DNA of 46,868 nucleotides. It comes from Methylococcaceae bacterium. GTDB taxonomy: Bacteria > Pseudomonadota > Gammaproteobacteria > Methylococcales > Methylomonadaceae. Below the pieces are notes generated by a model, which worked only from the letters and a program-made list of their open reading frames with translations, was not told the origin of the DNA and searched no databases. Where the stretch lies: positions 1 to 46,868 of the forward strand of contig DTSI01000154.1 of assembly GCA_012965425.1 (NCBI GenBank), in the 5' to 3' direction. The position numbers and the translations under genes were made by a program. Shown piece after piece: positions 28,959 to 38,727 of the stretch (the stretch's first letter is position 1; every line of letters starts with the position of its first letter).

Positions 28959-30329
28959 TTAATAGTTATTCTCCTTTTCGTCATTCTCTTTCCTGTTATT
29001 GCTCGTTAAAGTCCATTTAAATTGTAATTTATGGCCTGCTGACATTTCGTAAAACGCATCAGCCACCCATTTATCCCCAACGGCTGCTAACTGACCATCA
29101 AAAAAAATGAACGGCACTCTTGAACGCAGCCATGGCGGCACCTTCGCTTCCTGAAATAATTTCTTAACTAAGTGAGTCCCTGAGCGACCCGGTAAGCAAA
29201 TCTTTTCTCCACCTTGTCGGTAACGAATGGTTACTTCATATTGTTGCCAAAAATCCCGCTCATCGTCCCACTGCACCTTACCCGTTCGCCGCAACTGCCC
29301 ATTGCCTTCTAACATCAATGTATTTTCACCTAGCGGCCATCGCTGTTCAAAATCCGAATCTACCGGCACAAAGGCTTGCACTAAATACAATTTATCTTGA
29401 AAACGGCGAACACAATAATCACCCACGGTTAATTCAGGACAACGGTCTTTTCCAGCGGTAAGAACTTGGGTTAACAATAAATTAACTGCGCGCTCAGAGG
29501 GCATTTCTAACCCTCGCCACTTAAACCAATGCCGAATAACCATCGGTTGCACCAAAGGATTCAAGGCTTGCAATAAGGTCGCAGATAATGCCTGCTCTTG
29601 CTGACAAAACACCTGCTGAAATAAAGGATCAATCAGTTCGGAAATTAACACATGCCCCTGATGACAATGGCGCCCAGCACGGCTTACTGTGGTATCAACA
29701 GATGGCCAACGATCCTTTATTAATGGCGTAATAATATTACGCAAATAGTTTCTATCAAAATCAATACAGGTGTTACTGGGATCCTGAATAAATTTCAGCT
29801 GATAGCCAATCGCATAATCGTCAATGGCTTGTTTAGTAACTGCTAACAGAGGCCTGATTAACTGCCCAACGCCTAAATTGGAATGTTCAGAAATCCCAGA
29901 TAATCCGACTAATCCAGCGCCTCTAAACATTTTCAATAAAATCGTTTCATATTGGTCTTCTTGATGGTGTGCAGTCAAAACAATATCGCCCGGCGCTAAC
30001 AATGCAGCTATTGCCTGATACCGCGCTTCTCGCGCCATAGCCTCAGGACTTTCACCCTGAATAGGTAACAAGGTTACAGAAACACTTTTAAATTTAACGC
30101 CTAATTGAGCTGCAGCCCGCTGACAATGTCCAGTCCAGCCTGTTGCGCATTCCTGCAAACCATGGTCAATATAAACGGCTGTAATCGATTTAGATAATGC
30201 AGGGATCCGTGAACATAAATGCAATAAAACATGGGAGTCACAACCGCCACTAAAGGCTACAAAAACATGCTGCCCTTGCGAGTATCGCTGTAGAATTCGA
30301 AGCAGTGCATCAGGGGCCAGCACCATCAT
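28959..30329 (-). CDS. tilS: tRNA(Ile)-lysidine synthetase
   Basis: Modifies C34 of tRNA-Ile(CAU) to lysidine so that it reads AUA codons. The 456-residue protein begins with the PP-loop FSGGCDSHVLLH (residues about 25-36), followed by YIDHGLQ, AREARYQAI, TAHHQEDQYETILLKMFRGAGLVGLSGI and FIQDPSNTCIDFDRNYLRN. The C-terminal domains, with LPGRSGTHLVKKLFQEAKVP, are complete. Start is ATG at 30329 or 30326; the second is better spaced from AAGGT. It lies between accA and pyrG. Confidence 0.96.
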   Translation of the reverse strand: MMVLAPDALLRILQRYSQGQHVFVAFSGGCDSHVLLHLCSRIPALSKSITAVYIDHGLQECATGWTGHCQRAAAQLGVKFKSVSVTLLPIQGESPEAMAREARYQAIAALLAPGDIVLTAHHQEDQYETILLKMFRGAGLVGLSGISEHSNLGVGQLIRPLLAVTKQAIDDYAIGYQLKFIQDPSNTCIDFDRNYLRNIITPLIKDRWPSVDTTVSRAGRHCHQGHVLISELIDPLFQQVFCQQEQALSATLLQALNPLVQPMVIRHWFKWRGLEMPSERAVNLLLTQVLTAGKDRCPELTVGDYCVRRFQDKLYLVQAFVPVDSDFEQRWPLGENTLMLEGNGQLRRTGKVQWDDERDFWQQYEVTIRYRQGGEKICLPGRSGTHLVKKLFQEAKVPPWLRSRVPFIFFDGQLAAVGDKWVADAFYEMSAGHKLQFKWTLTSNNRKENDEKENNY

Positions 30330-30423
30330 TTACCTTTCAGATTAAAAAACCCATAACAAACGATTTTTCATAGCGTCTAAACTTGAAACTGATCAAAACA
30401 ACCTACCTGCTTTAGTTCAGAAT

Positions 30424-30447
30424 GCTTAGTTATTAAAACAACTAAGC
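30424..30447. repeat. Perfect 8-bp inverted repeat between accA and tilS
   Basis: GCTTAGTT and AACTAAGC are perfect complements around an 8-base loop, about 15 bp after the accA stop on the minus strand. The adjacent T8 run precedes rather than follows it in that direction, so termination is unlikely. Confidence 0.4.
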
Positions 30448-30461
30448 CGGTAAAAAAAACC

Positions 30462-31424
30462 TTACCCTTCTTCAGTATAAGCGCCAAAATCCATAATCCG
30501 TTGAAAACGCTTCTCTAACAACGTATCAATAGAATCATTATTTAATAACTGTAAATGTGTCAACAGGGCTACTTTTAAATTATCAGCAACTTGCTGAAAG
30601 TCACGGTGACCACCGCCTAAGGGTTCCCGAACGACTTCATCCAAAAGCCCCGCTTCTCTAACGCGGTCAGAAACGATCCCCATCGCCTCTGCTGCAAGTT
30701 CAGCCTTTTCAGAACTCTTCCATAAAATAGAGGCACAGCCCTCCGGAGAAATCACCGAATAAGTACTGTATTCCAACATAAGCAAGCGATCGCCGACGCC
30801 AATCGCTAAGGCACCGCCAGACCCACCCTCACCAATAATCGTACAAATTATTGGCGTTTCAATACGTGCCATTTCAAATAAATTTCGAGCAATCGCTTCA
30901 CTTTGACCGCGTTCTTCAGCGCCAATACCCGGATATGCACCCGGTGTATCAATCAGACAGATAATCGGCAAATGAAATCGTTCTGCCAATTTCATCATCC
31001 GTAGCGCCTTGCGGTAGCCCTCTGGCTTAGGCATTCCAAAGTTACGATAAATCTTTTCCTTAGTATCCCGCCCTTTTTGATGACCAATAACCATAATAGC
31101 TTGACCCTCTAATTTAGCCAAACCACAGACAATCGCTGGATCATCAGCAAAGGCACGATCACCATGCAGTTCATAAAAATCAGTGAACATATGCTCAATA
31201 TAATCAAGCGTATAAGGGCGCCCGGGATGGCGTGACACCTGAGATATCTGCCAATCCGATAATTTCGAGTAGATGGCCTGCGTAAGATCTTGGTTCTTCT
31301 CTTCTAACTGCTTTAAGGTATCTTCAATGTCAATGTCATCATCAAATTTAACATTACGCAATTCTTCAATTTTTGCGTTCAGTTCAGCAATCGATTGTTC
31401 AAAATCAAGAAACTTTAGGTCCAT
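30462..31424 (-). CDS. accA: Acetyl-CoA carboxylase carboxyltransferase subunit alpha
   Basis: Alpha subunit of the carboxyltransferase that makes malonyl-CoA for fatty-acid synthesis. The 320-residue protein has [15 protein letters not shown] at the N-terminus, [42 protein letters not shown] and the oxyanion-region [12 protein letters not shown], all typical. Length is normal. The ribosome-binding site is weak. It heads the accA-tilS-pyrG run, with a 147-bp gap after rarA that contains a possible promoter. Confidence 0.97.
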   Translation of the reverse strand: MDLKFLDFEQSIAELNAKIEELRNVKFDDDIDIEDTLKQLEEKNQDLTQAIYSKLSDWQISQVSRHPGRPYTLDYIEHMFTDFYELHGDRAFADDPAIVCGLAKLEGQAIMVIGHQKGRDTKEKIYRNFGMPKPEGYRKALRMMKLAERFHLPIICLIDTPGAYPGIGAEERGQSEAIARNLFEMARIETPIICTIIGEGGSGGALAIGVGDRLLMLEYSTYSVISPEGCASILWKSSEKAELAAEAMGIVSDRVREAGLLDEVVREPLGGGHRDFQQVADNLKVALLTHLQLLNNDSIDTLLEKRFQRIMDFGAYTEEG

Positions 31425-31482
31425 AGGTATCTATTAAGGGAAGTTAACTATAAAATCAGCCATTTTCATAAATCAGCGCCAC

Positions 31483-31491
31483 ATTCTACCA
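31483..31491 (-). promoter_or_regulatory. Possible extended -10 promoter for accA
   Basis: TGGTAGAAT on the minus strand matches the extended -10 pattern TGnTAnnnT, about 59 bases before the accA start. No strong -35 is visible, as is common for extended -10 promoters. Confidence 0.4.
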
Positions 31492-31571
31492 CCTAACCGA
31501 GAATAATGCGATTTTCTCTCGCACCTAAAATCAGGTCAAAAAACACCCAATGGCTGACTTACTGGCAACAC

Positions 31572-32879
31572 TTACTCTCTCTTCTTTAAGGCTTGGCGGT
31601 CAAGAATCTTAAGATTTTTTAATTTCTCATTAATTTTAATTTCCAACCCTCTCGAAACAGGCGTATAGAAACTACTGCCCAGAAGTTCTTCTGGAAAATA
31701 ATTTTCACCGGCGGCATACCCTTCCGGCTCATTATGCGCATAACGATACGCTTTACCATAACCTAACGAGTCCATTAACTTACTGGGGGCATTCCTTAAG
31801 TGTAACGGAACCGGCAGTGAGCCACTGGTTTTTGCTGCTTGCATAGCGGCTTTATAGGCAACATAAACGGCATTACTTTTCGCAGCACAAGCCATATAAA
31901 CCACTGCCTGAGCCAAAACCAATTCTCCTTCAGGGCTCCCTAAACGCAGTTGTGCATCCCAGGCATTCATCGCTAACTGCAATGCTCTGGGGTCCGCATT
32001 ACCAATATCTTCCGAAGCAATCCTGACCATTCGTCTTGCTAAATAGCCCGGGTCACACCCGCCGTCTAGCATTCGGCACAACCAATAAAGCGCTGCATCC
32101 GGCGCACTCCCGCGTACCGCCTTGTGCAAGGCCGAAATTTGGTTATAAAACTCCTCCCCCTGATTATCAAATCGCCGCACTTCTCCCGACAACACCTCTC
32201 GGGCAATCTCTGCATTAATTTCAAACATCCCCTGAGATTCAGCGACTTCAGTTGCTATAGCCAAGAGATTCAATGCCCGCCGTGCATCACCGTCTGCTGC
32301 TTGGGCAAATTTCTTTGTTATGATTACAGCCATAGTAAATCGCCCCCCGATACCATACTCTTCATTTGCTAATGCTTGGGTTATGACACTGATTAACTCA
32401 TCTTCAGTCAGCGCATTAAGAACATAAACACGCGCCCTGGACAATAATGCGTTATTTAATGCAAACGATGGGTTCTCAGTGGTTGCACCAATAAAAAAAA
32501 TCGTACCGTCTTCTACATGAGGTAAAAAAGCATCCTGCTGAGACTTATTAAACCGATGCACCTCATCAACAAACAAAATAGTTCGCCTGTTTTCACTGCG
32601 CAGTAAATGTTGCGCTTCGGTCACCGCCAAGCGTATATCTTTAACGCCGGCTAAAACCGCCGACAGTGCGATAAATGACGCATCAGAGTGCCTTGCAATC
32701 ATCCGCGCCAACGTTGTTTTCCCAGTCCCGGGACCACCCCAGAAAATCATTGAATGAAGTCGTCCTGAGGTAATAGATTCATACAAGGGTTTACCTGGCA
32801 ACAATAAATGTTTCTGCCCTACAAAGTCGGCAATCTTTTTAGGTCTCATACGTTCAGCTAATGGCTGTGTCATATCCAT
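31572..32879 (-). CDS. rarA: Replication-associated recombination protein RarA (MgsA)
   Basis: AAA+ ATPase of the RuvB/clamp-loader group, acting at stalled replication forks. The 435-residue protein has the N-terminal LAERMRPKKIADFVGQ, Walker A GGPGTGKTTLARMIA, Walker B ILFVDEVHRF, sensor GATTENPSF, and the C-terminal tetramerisation region with GCDPGYLARRMVRIASEDIG. GAGGA lies 9 bases before the first ATG at 32879. It starts 5 bp after the lolA stop; lolA-rarA is a widely conserved pair. Confidence 0.97.
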   Translation of the reverse strand: MDMTQPLAERMRPKKIADFVGQKHLLLPGKPLYESITSGRLHSMIFWGGPGTGKTTLARMIARHSDASFIALSAVLAGVKDIRLAVTEAQHLLRSENRRTILFVDEVHRFNKSQQDAFLPHVEDGTIFFIGATTENPSFALNNALLSRARVYVLNALTEDELISVITQALANEEYGIGGRFTMAVIITKKFAQAADGDARRALNLLAIATEVAESQGMFEINAEIAREVLSGEVRRFDNQGEEFYNQISALHKAVRGSAPDAALYWLCRMLDGGCDPGYLARRMVRIASEDIGNADPRALQLAMNAWDAQLRLGSPEGELVLAQAVVYMACAAKSNAVYVAYKAAMQAAKTSGSLPVPLHLRNAPSKLMDSLGYGKAYRYAHNEPEGYAAGENYFPEELLGSSFYTPVSRGLEIKINEKLKNLKILDRQALKKRE

Positions 32880-32884
32880 TTTAT

Positions 32885-33508
32885 TTATTCCTCAAAAACA
32901 TCGACACCCGCCGGTATATTAAAAACAAACAGGGATGAATCAACCGCGCTATTTACTTCTACATCGGAAAACTTAAGCTGTGTTTTTCGACCAAAATTAT
33001 CACCAAACTCCATTGCAAATAATTGCCCCTCCTCTAAACCTAACCGGATAAATTGAAAACCACTCTGGTCCTCTTTAGGTATCACACGTAACCAGACAAT
33101 CGCATTGTTAATTGACTCAATTTCAACCCAAAATTCATGCTCCAAATCCACGTCACCTGTCAAAAAAAACAACGGTGAAAAGCCAAGCAACTTATCTGTT
33201 TTTTTAACAGTTACTTGTTCTAAATCAATATCATAAAACCAAACTTTGTTATTTGCAGCCACAATCTTCTGAACAAAAGGACGCTTATAATTCCAAAAAA
33301 AACTATCGGGCTTTAATAAAACAAACTCCCCTTCGCTTTGTTCTGTTATGCGCTCCTGCTCATCAAAATTCGTTTGTATAAATGACGCCGACATAGAGTC
33401 CGTGGCATTAAAAAAAACCCTCAATACCTCAACGGCTTTATTACTATCGCCCGCCAAAGTAATCATCGAAAATAAACTAATACATAAACCTAAAACTAAC
33501 TTATTCAT
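32885..33508 (-). CDS. lolA: Outer-membrane lipoprotein carrier protein LolA
   Basis: Periplasmic carrier taking lipoproteins from LolCDE to LolB. From the ATG at 33508 (207 residues) a signal peptide (MNKLVLGLCISLFSMITLAG) is followed by the LolA fold: SMSASFIQTNFDEQ, SEGEFVLLKPDSFFWNYK, FYDIDLEQVTVKK and the C-terminal FNIPAGVDVFEE. An AGGA site lies 6 bases upstream; a GTG at 33529 would spoil the signal peptide. It sits between mrcB and rarA, where ftsK-lolA-rarA is more usual. Confidence 0.95.
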   Translation of the reverse strand: MNKLVLGLCISLFSMITLAGDSNKAVEVLRVFFNATDSMSASFIQTNFDEQERITEQSEGEFVLLKPDSFFWNYKRPFVQKIVAANNKVWFYDIDLEQVTVKKTDKLLGFSPLFFLTGDVDLEHEFWVEIESINNAIVWLRVIPKEDQSGFQFIRLGLEEGQLFAMEFGDNFGRKTQLKFSDVEVNSAVDSSLFVFNIPAGVDVFEE

Positions 33509-33538
33509 TTCCCATCCTTGTATCCACACACTGTCATC

Positions 33539-35875
33539 TTAATTATCACCCATCATATTATTTAACCATTCATGCACCTGATTAACAGGCGTTGTGACAC
33601 AAGGTGAAAAGGCCTTAGGGGCTGATCCTTTTTTATAAGGCCAAACCTGTGCACCGGCACAAGCGGAATTAGCGCGTAGCCGCATAACCGGGTCGATCCA
33701 GACTTCCTCAATCGCCTCCGGTAAACTCAAGAGCAAAGGTTGGCGCATAATTTGGATCATTAAATCCGTCCACAGATTCAATGCACCACTCGCACCAGTC
33801 AATCCCATCGGTTTATTATCATCCCGACCCAACCATACGGTTACTAAATAATCCCCACTAAAGCCAGCAAACCAACTGTCCCGAAAATCATTTGTAGTGC
33901 CAGTTTTACCGGCGATATTAAATGTTTTAGGTATCCTTTTATAAGCCGAACGTCCCGTTCCTTCTGTCATCACTTCTTGTAATAATGTATTGGTTAAATA
34001 CGTCGCCCCTGAATCAAGCGTCTGCCGAACAGAATAAGGATACCGTTGTAATAACTTACCCTCTAAAGACATGACCGATCGAATGCCCCGTAACGGCATA
34101 GCAAAACCATCACCGGCCAAGGTCAAATACATCTGGCTAACTTCCAAAGGCGTAAATGCAGTCGCACCCAATAAAAGAGAAGGATAAAGCTTAATCGATC
34201 TTTTGACCCCTAAGTCTCTTAAGGTCTTAGCTACATGTCCAATACCGATTGACATTCCCAACCGTACTGTTGCCAAATTATAGGAGTGAGATAGTGCCGT
34301 ATGTAATGGCACATAACCGTGACTGCGACCGTCATAATTATTCGGCGCCCAATTCGTACCCTTCCGGCTTTTCAATTGCACCGGATGATCGCTCAACAAC
34401 GTGGTAACGGTATAGCGATCCGCTTGCTCCAGTGCCGTTAAATATATCGCCGGCTTAATCAATGACCCAATGGGTCGAATAGCATCCATAGCACGATTGA
34501 AACCCACAGCATGTGCGTCACGACCACCACTTAAAGCGACAATTTCACCACTCCCTGGTTGCGTTACAATCACTGCTGTCTCTAAATCATTAGTTCCTTT
34601 ACGTAACTCGAGTTGTTCAAGTTTCTTAACAATCACTTGCTCCATCTTTTGTTGCACGCGAACATCTATCGTGGTAAATATTCTCAAGCCATTTGAAGTT
34701 AAATCATCGTCACGGTATTCCTGAGTTAATTGCCGTCTGACTAATTCTAAAAAAGCAGGGTACTGATTAATCGCTTGCCGCCTAAAGGGAACTACAGCTA
34801 ATGGCTGTTGTTTAGAATAAGTCGCTTCAGCGACCGTGATATAACCTTGGTTAGCCATTTCATCCAGAACCAGATTACGCCGTTTTTTGATTCTTTCGGG
34901 ATGCCGCTTTGGATTATAATAAATCGGCCCCCGGACTAGACCCACTAGCATTGCTAGTTGGTGACGTTCTAATTTATCTAAGGGTTGTGAAAAATAAAAC
35001 TCACTCGCCAAACCAAAACCATGCACCGCACTGGCGCCATTCTGACCCAGATAAACCTCATTTAAATAACCTTCCAGAATGTCATTCTTTTCAAATCGAA
35101 ACTCTAATATAATGGCCATTAGTGCTTCATTAAATTTCCGCCACAAACTACGTTGAGGCGTTAGAAAAAAATTCTTAATCAATTGCTGGGTGAGTGTACT
35201 ACCGCCTTGAACAATTTCACCCGCTTTTACATTAACCCAAAGTGCCCGTACAATTGCCTTCAGCGAAACACCATAATGTTCATAAAAACCCCGGTCTTCA
35301 GTGGCAATTAATCCATCAATCAAAGCCGTAGGCACCTGACTTAAATCTATAAGCGTTCGATCCTCTTTCAATAGCGGATAAAAACTACCTATAAGTGCAG
35401 GGTCTAACCGGACGATAGCCAGTTTACGTCCACTCACCACATTAACTAACGATAATAAAGTATCGTCTTTAAAGACTAATCGCAATTGCCTACTGACTTC
35501 AGATTTATCCCAAAACTGAAAACTCCTGGTTCGTAATGTTAGGGATTGCCCCTTTCTGTAAAACGACCCTTCCTTAGCTAAGGACCTATCTTCGGTGTAC
35601 TGTAATTGCTGAAGTAACTCCCTGACCTCTTTTACAGATAAATGACTACCGACAAACAATTCTGTTGGGCTGGCAAAAACCTTTGCAGGCAACATCCAAC
35701 GTTTGCCTTGAAATTGTTTACAAACGATATAATCCAAATAACCAACATAAGAAAACGCAATAAACCCAAACGAAATTATGAAAAAAAACAATGTCTTTTT
35801 CAACTGAAAAGCCATTGAGAAAGAACGCTTTAATGATTTTTTTTGCGTTTTCTTAGACTTTGTTTTTTTCGCCAT
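33539..35875 (-). CDS. mrcB: Penicillin-binding protein 1B (bifunctional)
   Basis: Class A penicillin-binding protein that polymerises and cross-links peptidoglycan. The 778-residue protein has a Lys-rich cytoplasmic tail, one membrane helix (about 28-48), a UvrB domain 2-like (UB2H) segment typical of PBP1b, the glycosyltransferase domain with catalytic E193 in ATEDRGFYEHYG and QGGSTLTQQLIKN, and the transpeptidase domain with S471 in SLIK, SYN in SHSYN and KTGT. The ATG at 35875 lies just after AGGTG. 30 bp separate its stop from the lolA start. Confidence 0.95.
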   Translation of the reverse strand: MAKKTKSKKTQKKSLKRSFSMAFQLKKTLFFFIISFGFIAFSYVGYLDYIVCKQFQGKRWMLPAKVFASPTELFVGSHLSVKEVRELLQQLQYTEDRSLAKEGSFYRKGQSLTLRTRSFQFWDKSEVSRQLRLVFKDDTLLSLVNVVSGRKLAIVRLDPALIGSFYPLLKEDRTLIDLSQVPTALIDGLIATEDRGFYEHYGVSLKAIVRALWVNVKAGEIVQGGSTLTQQLIKNFFLTPQRSLWRKFNEALMAIILEFRFEKNDILEGYLNEVYLGQNGASAVHGFGLASEFYFSQPLDKLERHQLAMLVGLVRGPIYYNPKRHPERIKKRRNLVLDEMANQGYITVAEATYSKQQPLAVVPFRRQAINQYPAFLELVRRQLTQEYRDDDLTSNGLRIFTTIDVRVQQKMEQVIVKKLEQLELRKGTNDLETAVIVTQPGSGEIVALSGGRDAHAVGFNRAMDAIRPIGSLIKPAIYLTALEQADRYTVTTLLSDHPVQLKSRKGTNWAPNNYDGRSHGYVPLHTALSHSYNLATVRLGMSIGIGHVAKTLRDLGVKRSIKLYPSLLLGATAFTPLEVSQMYLTLAGDGFAMPLRGIRSVMSLEGKLLQRYPYSVRQTLDSGATYLTNTLLQEVMTEGTGRSAYKRIPKTFNIAGKTGTTNDFRDSWFAGFSGDYLVTVWLGRDDNKPMGLTGASGALNLWTDLMIQIMRQPLLLSLPEAIEEVWIDPVMRLRANSACAGAQVWPYKKGSAPKAFSPCVTTPVNQVHEWLNNMMGDN

Positions 35876-35948
35876 CACACCTGTTTATAAGTCGATAAAA
35901 TAATACTTATGAGAACTTTCGAACACCCGGTTTCATTACAACCTGCGG

Positions 35949-36941
35949 TCAAATTGTTAAAACAATTTTTCCTTGCGTATGTCCTGCCTCAATAATCGCA
36001 TGTGCACCCAGACCTTCTGCTAAAGAAAAAACCTCACTCACTTCAATAACCAATTGACCTGCCAGCATATACTCAGCACATCGCTGTAGAATAGCAACCT
36101 GCTCATCGCGCGCTTCTGATAAATTTCTTAGCATGGGTGTCAGCATCAACTCAAAAGCGATACTAAGATTACGCATTCTAGCTTCCTGAAAGTCAAAAAC
36201 ACCGGGATCTAAAATAGAAACTAAGGTGCCAAAATGTGCCGTCATTGTAATTGACGGCAAAAAGACATCTCGACCCACCGTGTCAAATACTAAATCAGCA
36301 CCCCGTCCTAACGTCAATGCTAACAACCGTTCAAGCGTATCTTCGGTGGGGTAAATAATAACCTCATCGGCACCCAAATTTCTGACAAATTGCTCTTTCT
36401 CAGAACTTGAAACCGTTGTGATGACGCGCGCACCCCGTAATTTCGCCAATTGAATAGCAACGTGTCCAACCCCCCCCGCACCGCCATGAATTAAAACAGT
36501 TTGACCCGCTTGTAATCGACCGCGATTATAAAGCGCTCCCCAAGCGGTAATTAACACCAAAGGTGCCGCTGCTGCCTCGATATAACTGGCATTACTGGGC
36601 ATAGTCGCTAACCACCGTTCATCGACCACATTAACAGGCGCATAATTACCTTGCTCTAACCCAAGGCCACCATGACAAAACCACACCTTATCTCCGGGTT
36701 TATAACGACTCACACTGGCGCCCACTTCAACCACTTCTCCTGCACCATCGCAACCTAAAATAACCGGAAAACGATCACCCTGTAACAAGCCGCCTCGCCT
36801 TATTTTAGTATCAATGGGATTAACACCGGCAGCATATAATTTTATTTTAACCTCCGATGGCTGCCTAATCACTGGCTCATCCACCTGTTGTAATTGCAAC
36901 ACCTCTGGTTCGCCGACTCTTGTCATCATTAATGCTTTCAT
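35949..36941 (-). CDS. Quinone-oxidoreductase-like MDR protein
   Basis: Medium-chain dehydrogenase/reductase of the NADPH:quinone reductase subgroup, probably zinc-free. The 330-residue protein begins MKALMMTRVGEPEVLQLQQV, has the substrate-domain motif AAGVNPIDTKIR and GCDGAGEVVEVG, and a Rossmann fold with VLIHGGAGGVGHVAIQLAKLRGA. Substrate is unknown. GAGGA lies 7 bases before the ATG at 36941. It follows the NspC-like gene by 10 bp, so the two are probably cotranscribed; a functional link is only guessed. Confidence 0.88.
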   Translation of the reverse strand: MKALMMTRVGEPEVLQLQQVDEPVIRQPSEVKIKLYAAGVNPIDTKIRRGGLLQGDRFPVILGCDGAGEVVEVGASVSRYKPGDKVWFCHGGLGLEQGNYAPVNVVDERWLATMPSNASYIEAAAAPLVLITAWGALYNRGRLQAGQTVLIHGGAGGVGHVAIQLAKLRGARVITTVSSSEKEQFVRNLGADEVIIYPTEDTLERLLALTLGRGADLVFDTVGRDVFLPSITMTAHFGTLVSILDPGVFDFQEARMRNLSIAFELMLTPMLRNLSEARDEQVAILQRCAEYMLAGQLVIEVSEVFSLAEGLGAHAIIEAGHTQGKIVLTI

Positions 36942-36951
36942 CACTCTTCCT

Positions 36952-38088
36952 CTAGGTTAACCACTGCTCACGATAATGTGCATAATCATAGGTTTTAATT
37001 TTACGCACTGTCGAGTCATCAAAGGTATAAATATCAGGAAAATTATACCCATTAAAGCGGTTTGACTTAATCAAGCTATACGCTCCAACATGACTAAAGG
37101 TAACCCGATCACCGACGTTAATTGGCTTATTAAAACGATACTCACCAAAAATATCACCGGCCAGACAGGTACAACCCACCAAGATAGCACTGTGTTCCCC
37201 AGTTAAAACTTCCTCAATTAACAGCGGTTTTCTCTGGTATTCAAACACCTCAGGATTATGATTTACGGAGGTATCTAAAACAGCCACAGTTTTACCTTCC
37301 CGTAGAAAACAGTCAATCACGGTTGCCACTAAAAATCCTGCCGCCCCCACAATACCGTTACCGGGTTCAATAAAAACATCTAATGCGTATTGCCGTTTAA
37401 TCTGCGTAACCAAATCGATCAGCGGTGCAATCTGTTCTTCAGAATCAAACAAATAACCACCGCCTAAATTAATCCATTTCAACGCTCGTAATGATGCACT
37501 GAACTGCGCCTCAATTTTTGCCATAGTCTGTTGCAACGGCTGAAAAGAATGGCTACCAAACAAAGTATGAAAATGAAGTCCCTCAATACCCTCGGGGAGT
37601 TGTGCTGATAATTGACTTAAGGGAACCCCTAATTTTGAGAACGCCCGACACGGGTCATAACGATTATCCTCCACAAAAGAAAGTTCAGGGTTTACTCTGA
37701 GCCCCGGCGAAAAATCTTCTTTTAAAAATGGCTTAAATTGTCGGTATTGCTCTAAAGAATTAAAACTAATTGCCGTAGACAGTGTCGCTAACGCATCAAA
37801 CTCGTCCACTTTTAAGCCCGGAGTTGTCACATGGAGGTCAGCTCTGCCCGAAGCGACCTCACGAGCTAAACGCAATTCAAATAACGAACTCACAGAAAAA
37901 CCATCCACAACGGTTAAGGTTTGTTTCATGACTGCTGTTAATGGCAAAGACTTAATTGAAAATAGAACCTTACACTGACTTCTTTGCTTCAATAGCCGCA
38001 AATAATGAAGGGTCTGACTAACCTTATCCTTATCAATCAAAAAAGCCGGTGTTGATTGTGGGATATCTTTTATCTCATGTGCCTGCAC
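36952..38088 (-). CDS. Divergent carboxynorspermidine decarboxylase-like PLP enzyme (NspC-like)
   Basis: Fold-type III PLP decarboxylase most like carboxynorspermidine/carboxyspermidine decarboxylase (last step of an alternative spermidine route). Seen: TPAFLIDKDKV, K46 in FSIKSLPL as the PLP lysine, HFH at 172-174, GGG at 209-211, EPGNG at 241-245 and GCTCLAGDIFGEY at 305-317, with its conserved Cys308. From memory, canonical members read EPGEA and SSEAHMPD where this protein has EPGNG and SVNHNPEV, so substrate could differ. Start is GTG overlapping the preceding stop as TAGTG. No partner dehydrogenase is nearby. Confidence 0.75.
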   Translation of the reverse strand: MQAHEIKDIPQSTPAFLIDKDKVSQTLHYLRLLKQRSQCKVLFSIKSLPLTAVMKQTLTVVDGFSVSSLFELRLAREVASGRADLHVTTPGLKVDEFDALATLSTAISFNSLEQYRQFKPFLKEDFSPGLRVNPELSFVEDNRYDPCRAFSKLGVPLSQLSAQLPEGIEGLHFHTLFGSHSFQPLQQTMAKIEAQFSASLRALKWINLGGGYLFDSEEQIAPLIDLVTQIKRQYALDVFIEPGNGIVGAAGFLVATVIDCFLREGKTVAVLDTSVNHNPEVFEYQRKPLLIEEVLTGEHSAILVGCTCLAGDIFGEYRFNKPINVGDRVTFSHVGAYSLIKSNRFNGYNFPDIYTFDDSTVRKIKTYDYAHYREQWLT

Positions 38089-38696
38089 TAAAATGATGAC
38101 TCCCGGTGATAAATAGCTGATTGGGTAAAAACAAAATCCATCGCCACATCCGTTTCCTCCATAGGAATAAAATCGAAGAGTTGCGACTCAAAACAAACCC
38201 CCTGCAGAATTGTACTGCCGCAAACCTGCTGCAAGAAATTATCATAATAACCTTGCCCATTACCCAGCCGACCTCCTCGGCGGTCAAACCCTACACCCGG
38301 CACTATAATGACCTCTAGTTCTTCAATGCCGACCTGCTTCTCGGGCTCATACCAGCGATTCTCAGGAGGCTCTAAAATACCCCACCGGCCACTTACTAAT
38401 TCTGAAAAATCACGCAATTGCCATAACCCTAACTGATTCTGCCCGTGATCATCTTGGGTACAGTAAGGAATCACAATACGTCGCCCTTGGCTCAACTCTT
38501 GTTTTATGATTGTTTGCGTTCTAACCTCTGAGCGACAACCCACATACCACATAACTGTCTTGGCACATTGGTAACTCGGCTGCTCAATGACTTTCTGACA
38601 AATCAGCTGACTCAAAAAATCTTTATCACTTTGTTTATTACGTTTGTCATAAGCGTCTACCCGAACTGTATTTTTATCTATTGACGACTGACGCAT
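38088..38696 (-). CDS. 5-formyltetrahydrofolate cyclo-ligase
   Basis: Recycles 5-formyl-THF to 5,10-methenyl-THF with ATP in one-carbon metabolism (YgfA/MTHFS family). The 202-residue protein carries the diagnostic VPGVGFDRRGGRLGNGQGYYDNFL, preceded by GILEPP, and the basic N-terminal segment. The rest of the protein is less conserved, as usual. The stop overlaps the GTG of the NspC-like gene by one base, so they are coupled. In many relatives a 6S RNA gene lies just upstream; here only 31 bp separate it from copA. Confidence 0.93.
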   Translation of the reverse strand: MRQSSIDKNTVRVDAYDKRNKQSDKDFLSQLICQKVIEQPSYQCAKTVMWYVGCRSEVRTQTIIKQELSQGRRIVIPYCTQDDHGQNQLGLWQLRDFSELVSGRWGILEPPENRWYEPEKQVGIEELEVIIVPGVGFDRRGGRLGNGQGYYDNFLQQVCGSTILQGVCFESQLFDFIPMEETDVAMDFVFTQSAIYHRESSF

Positions 38697-38727
38697 ACAT
38701 CAAAAACCCGATAATAAAGCTAATTTC

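Noticed and set aside
38697-38727. 6S RNA gene next to the 5-formyl-THF cyclo-ligase gene
   Set aside because: The gap to copA is 31 bp, far too short for 6S RNA.
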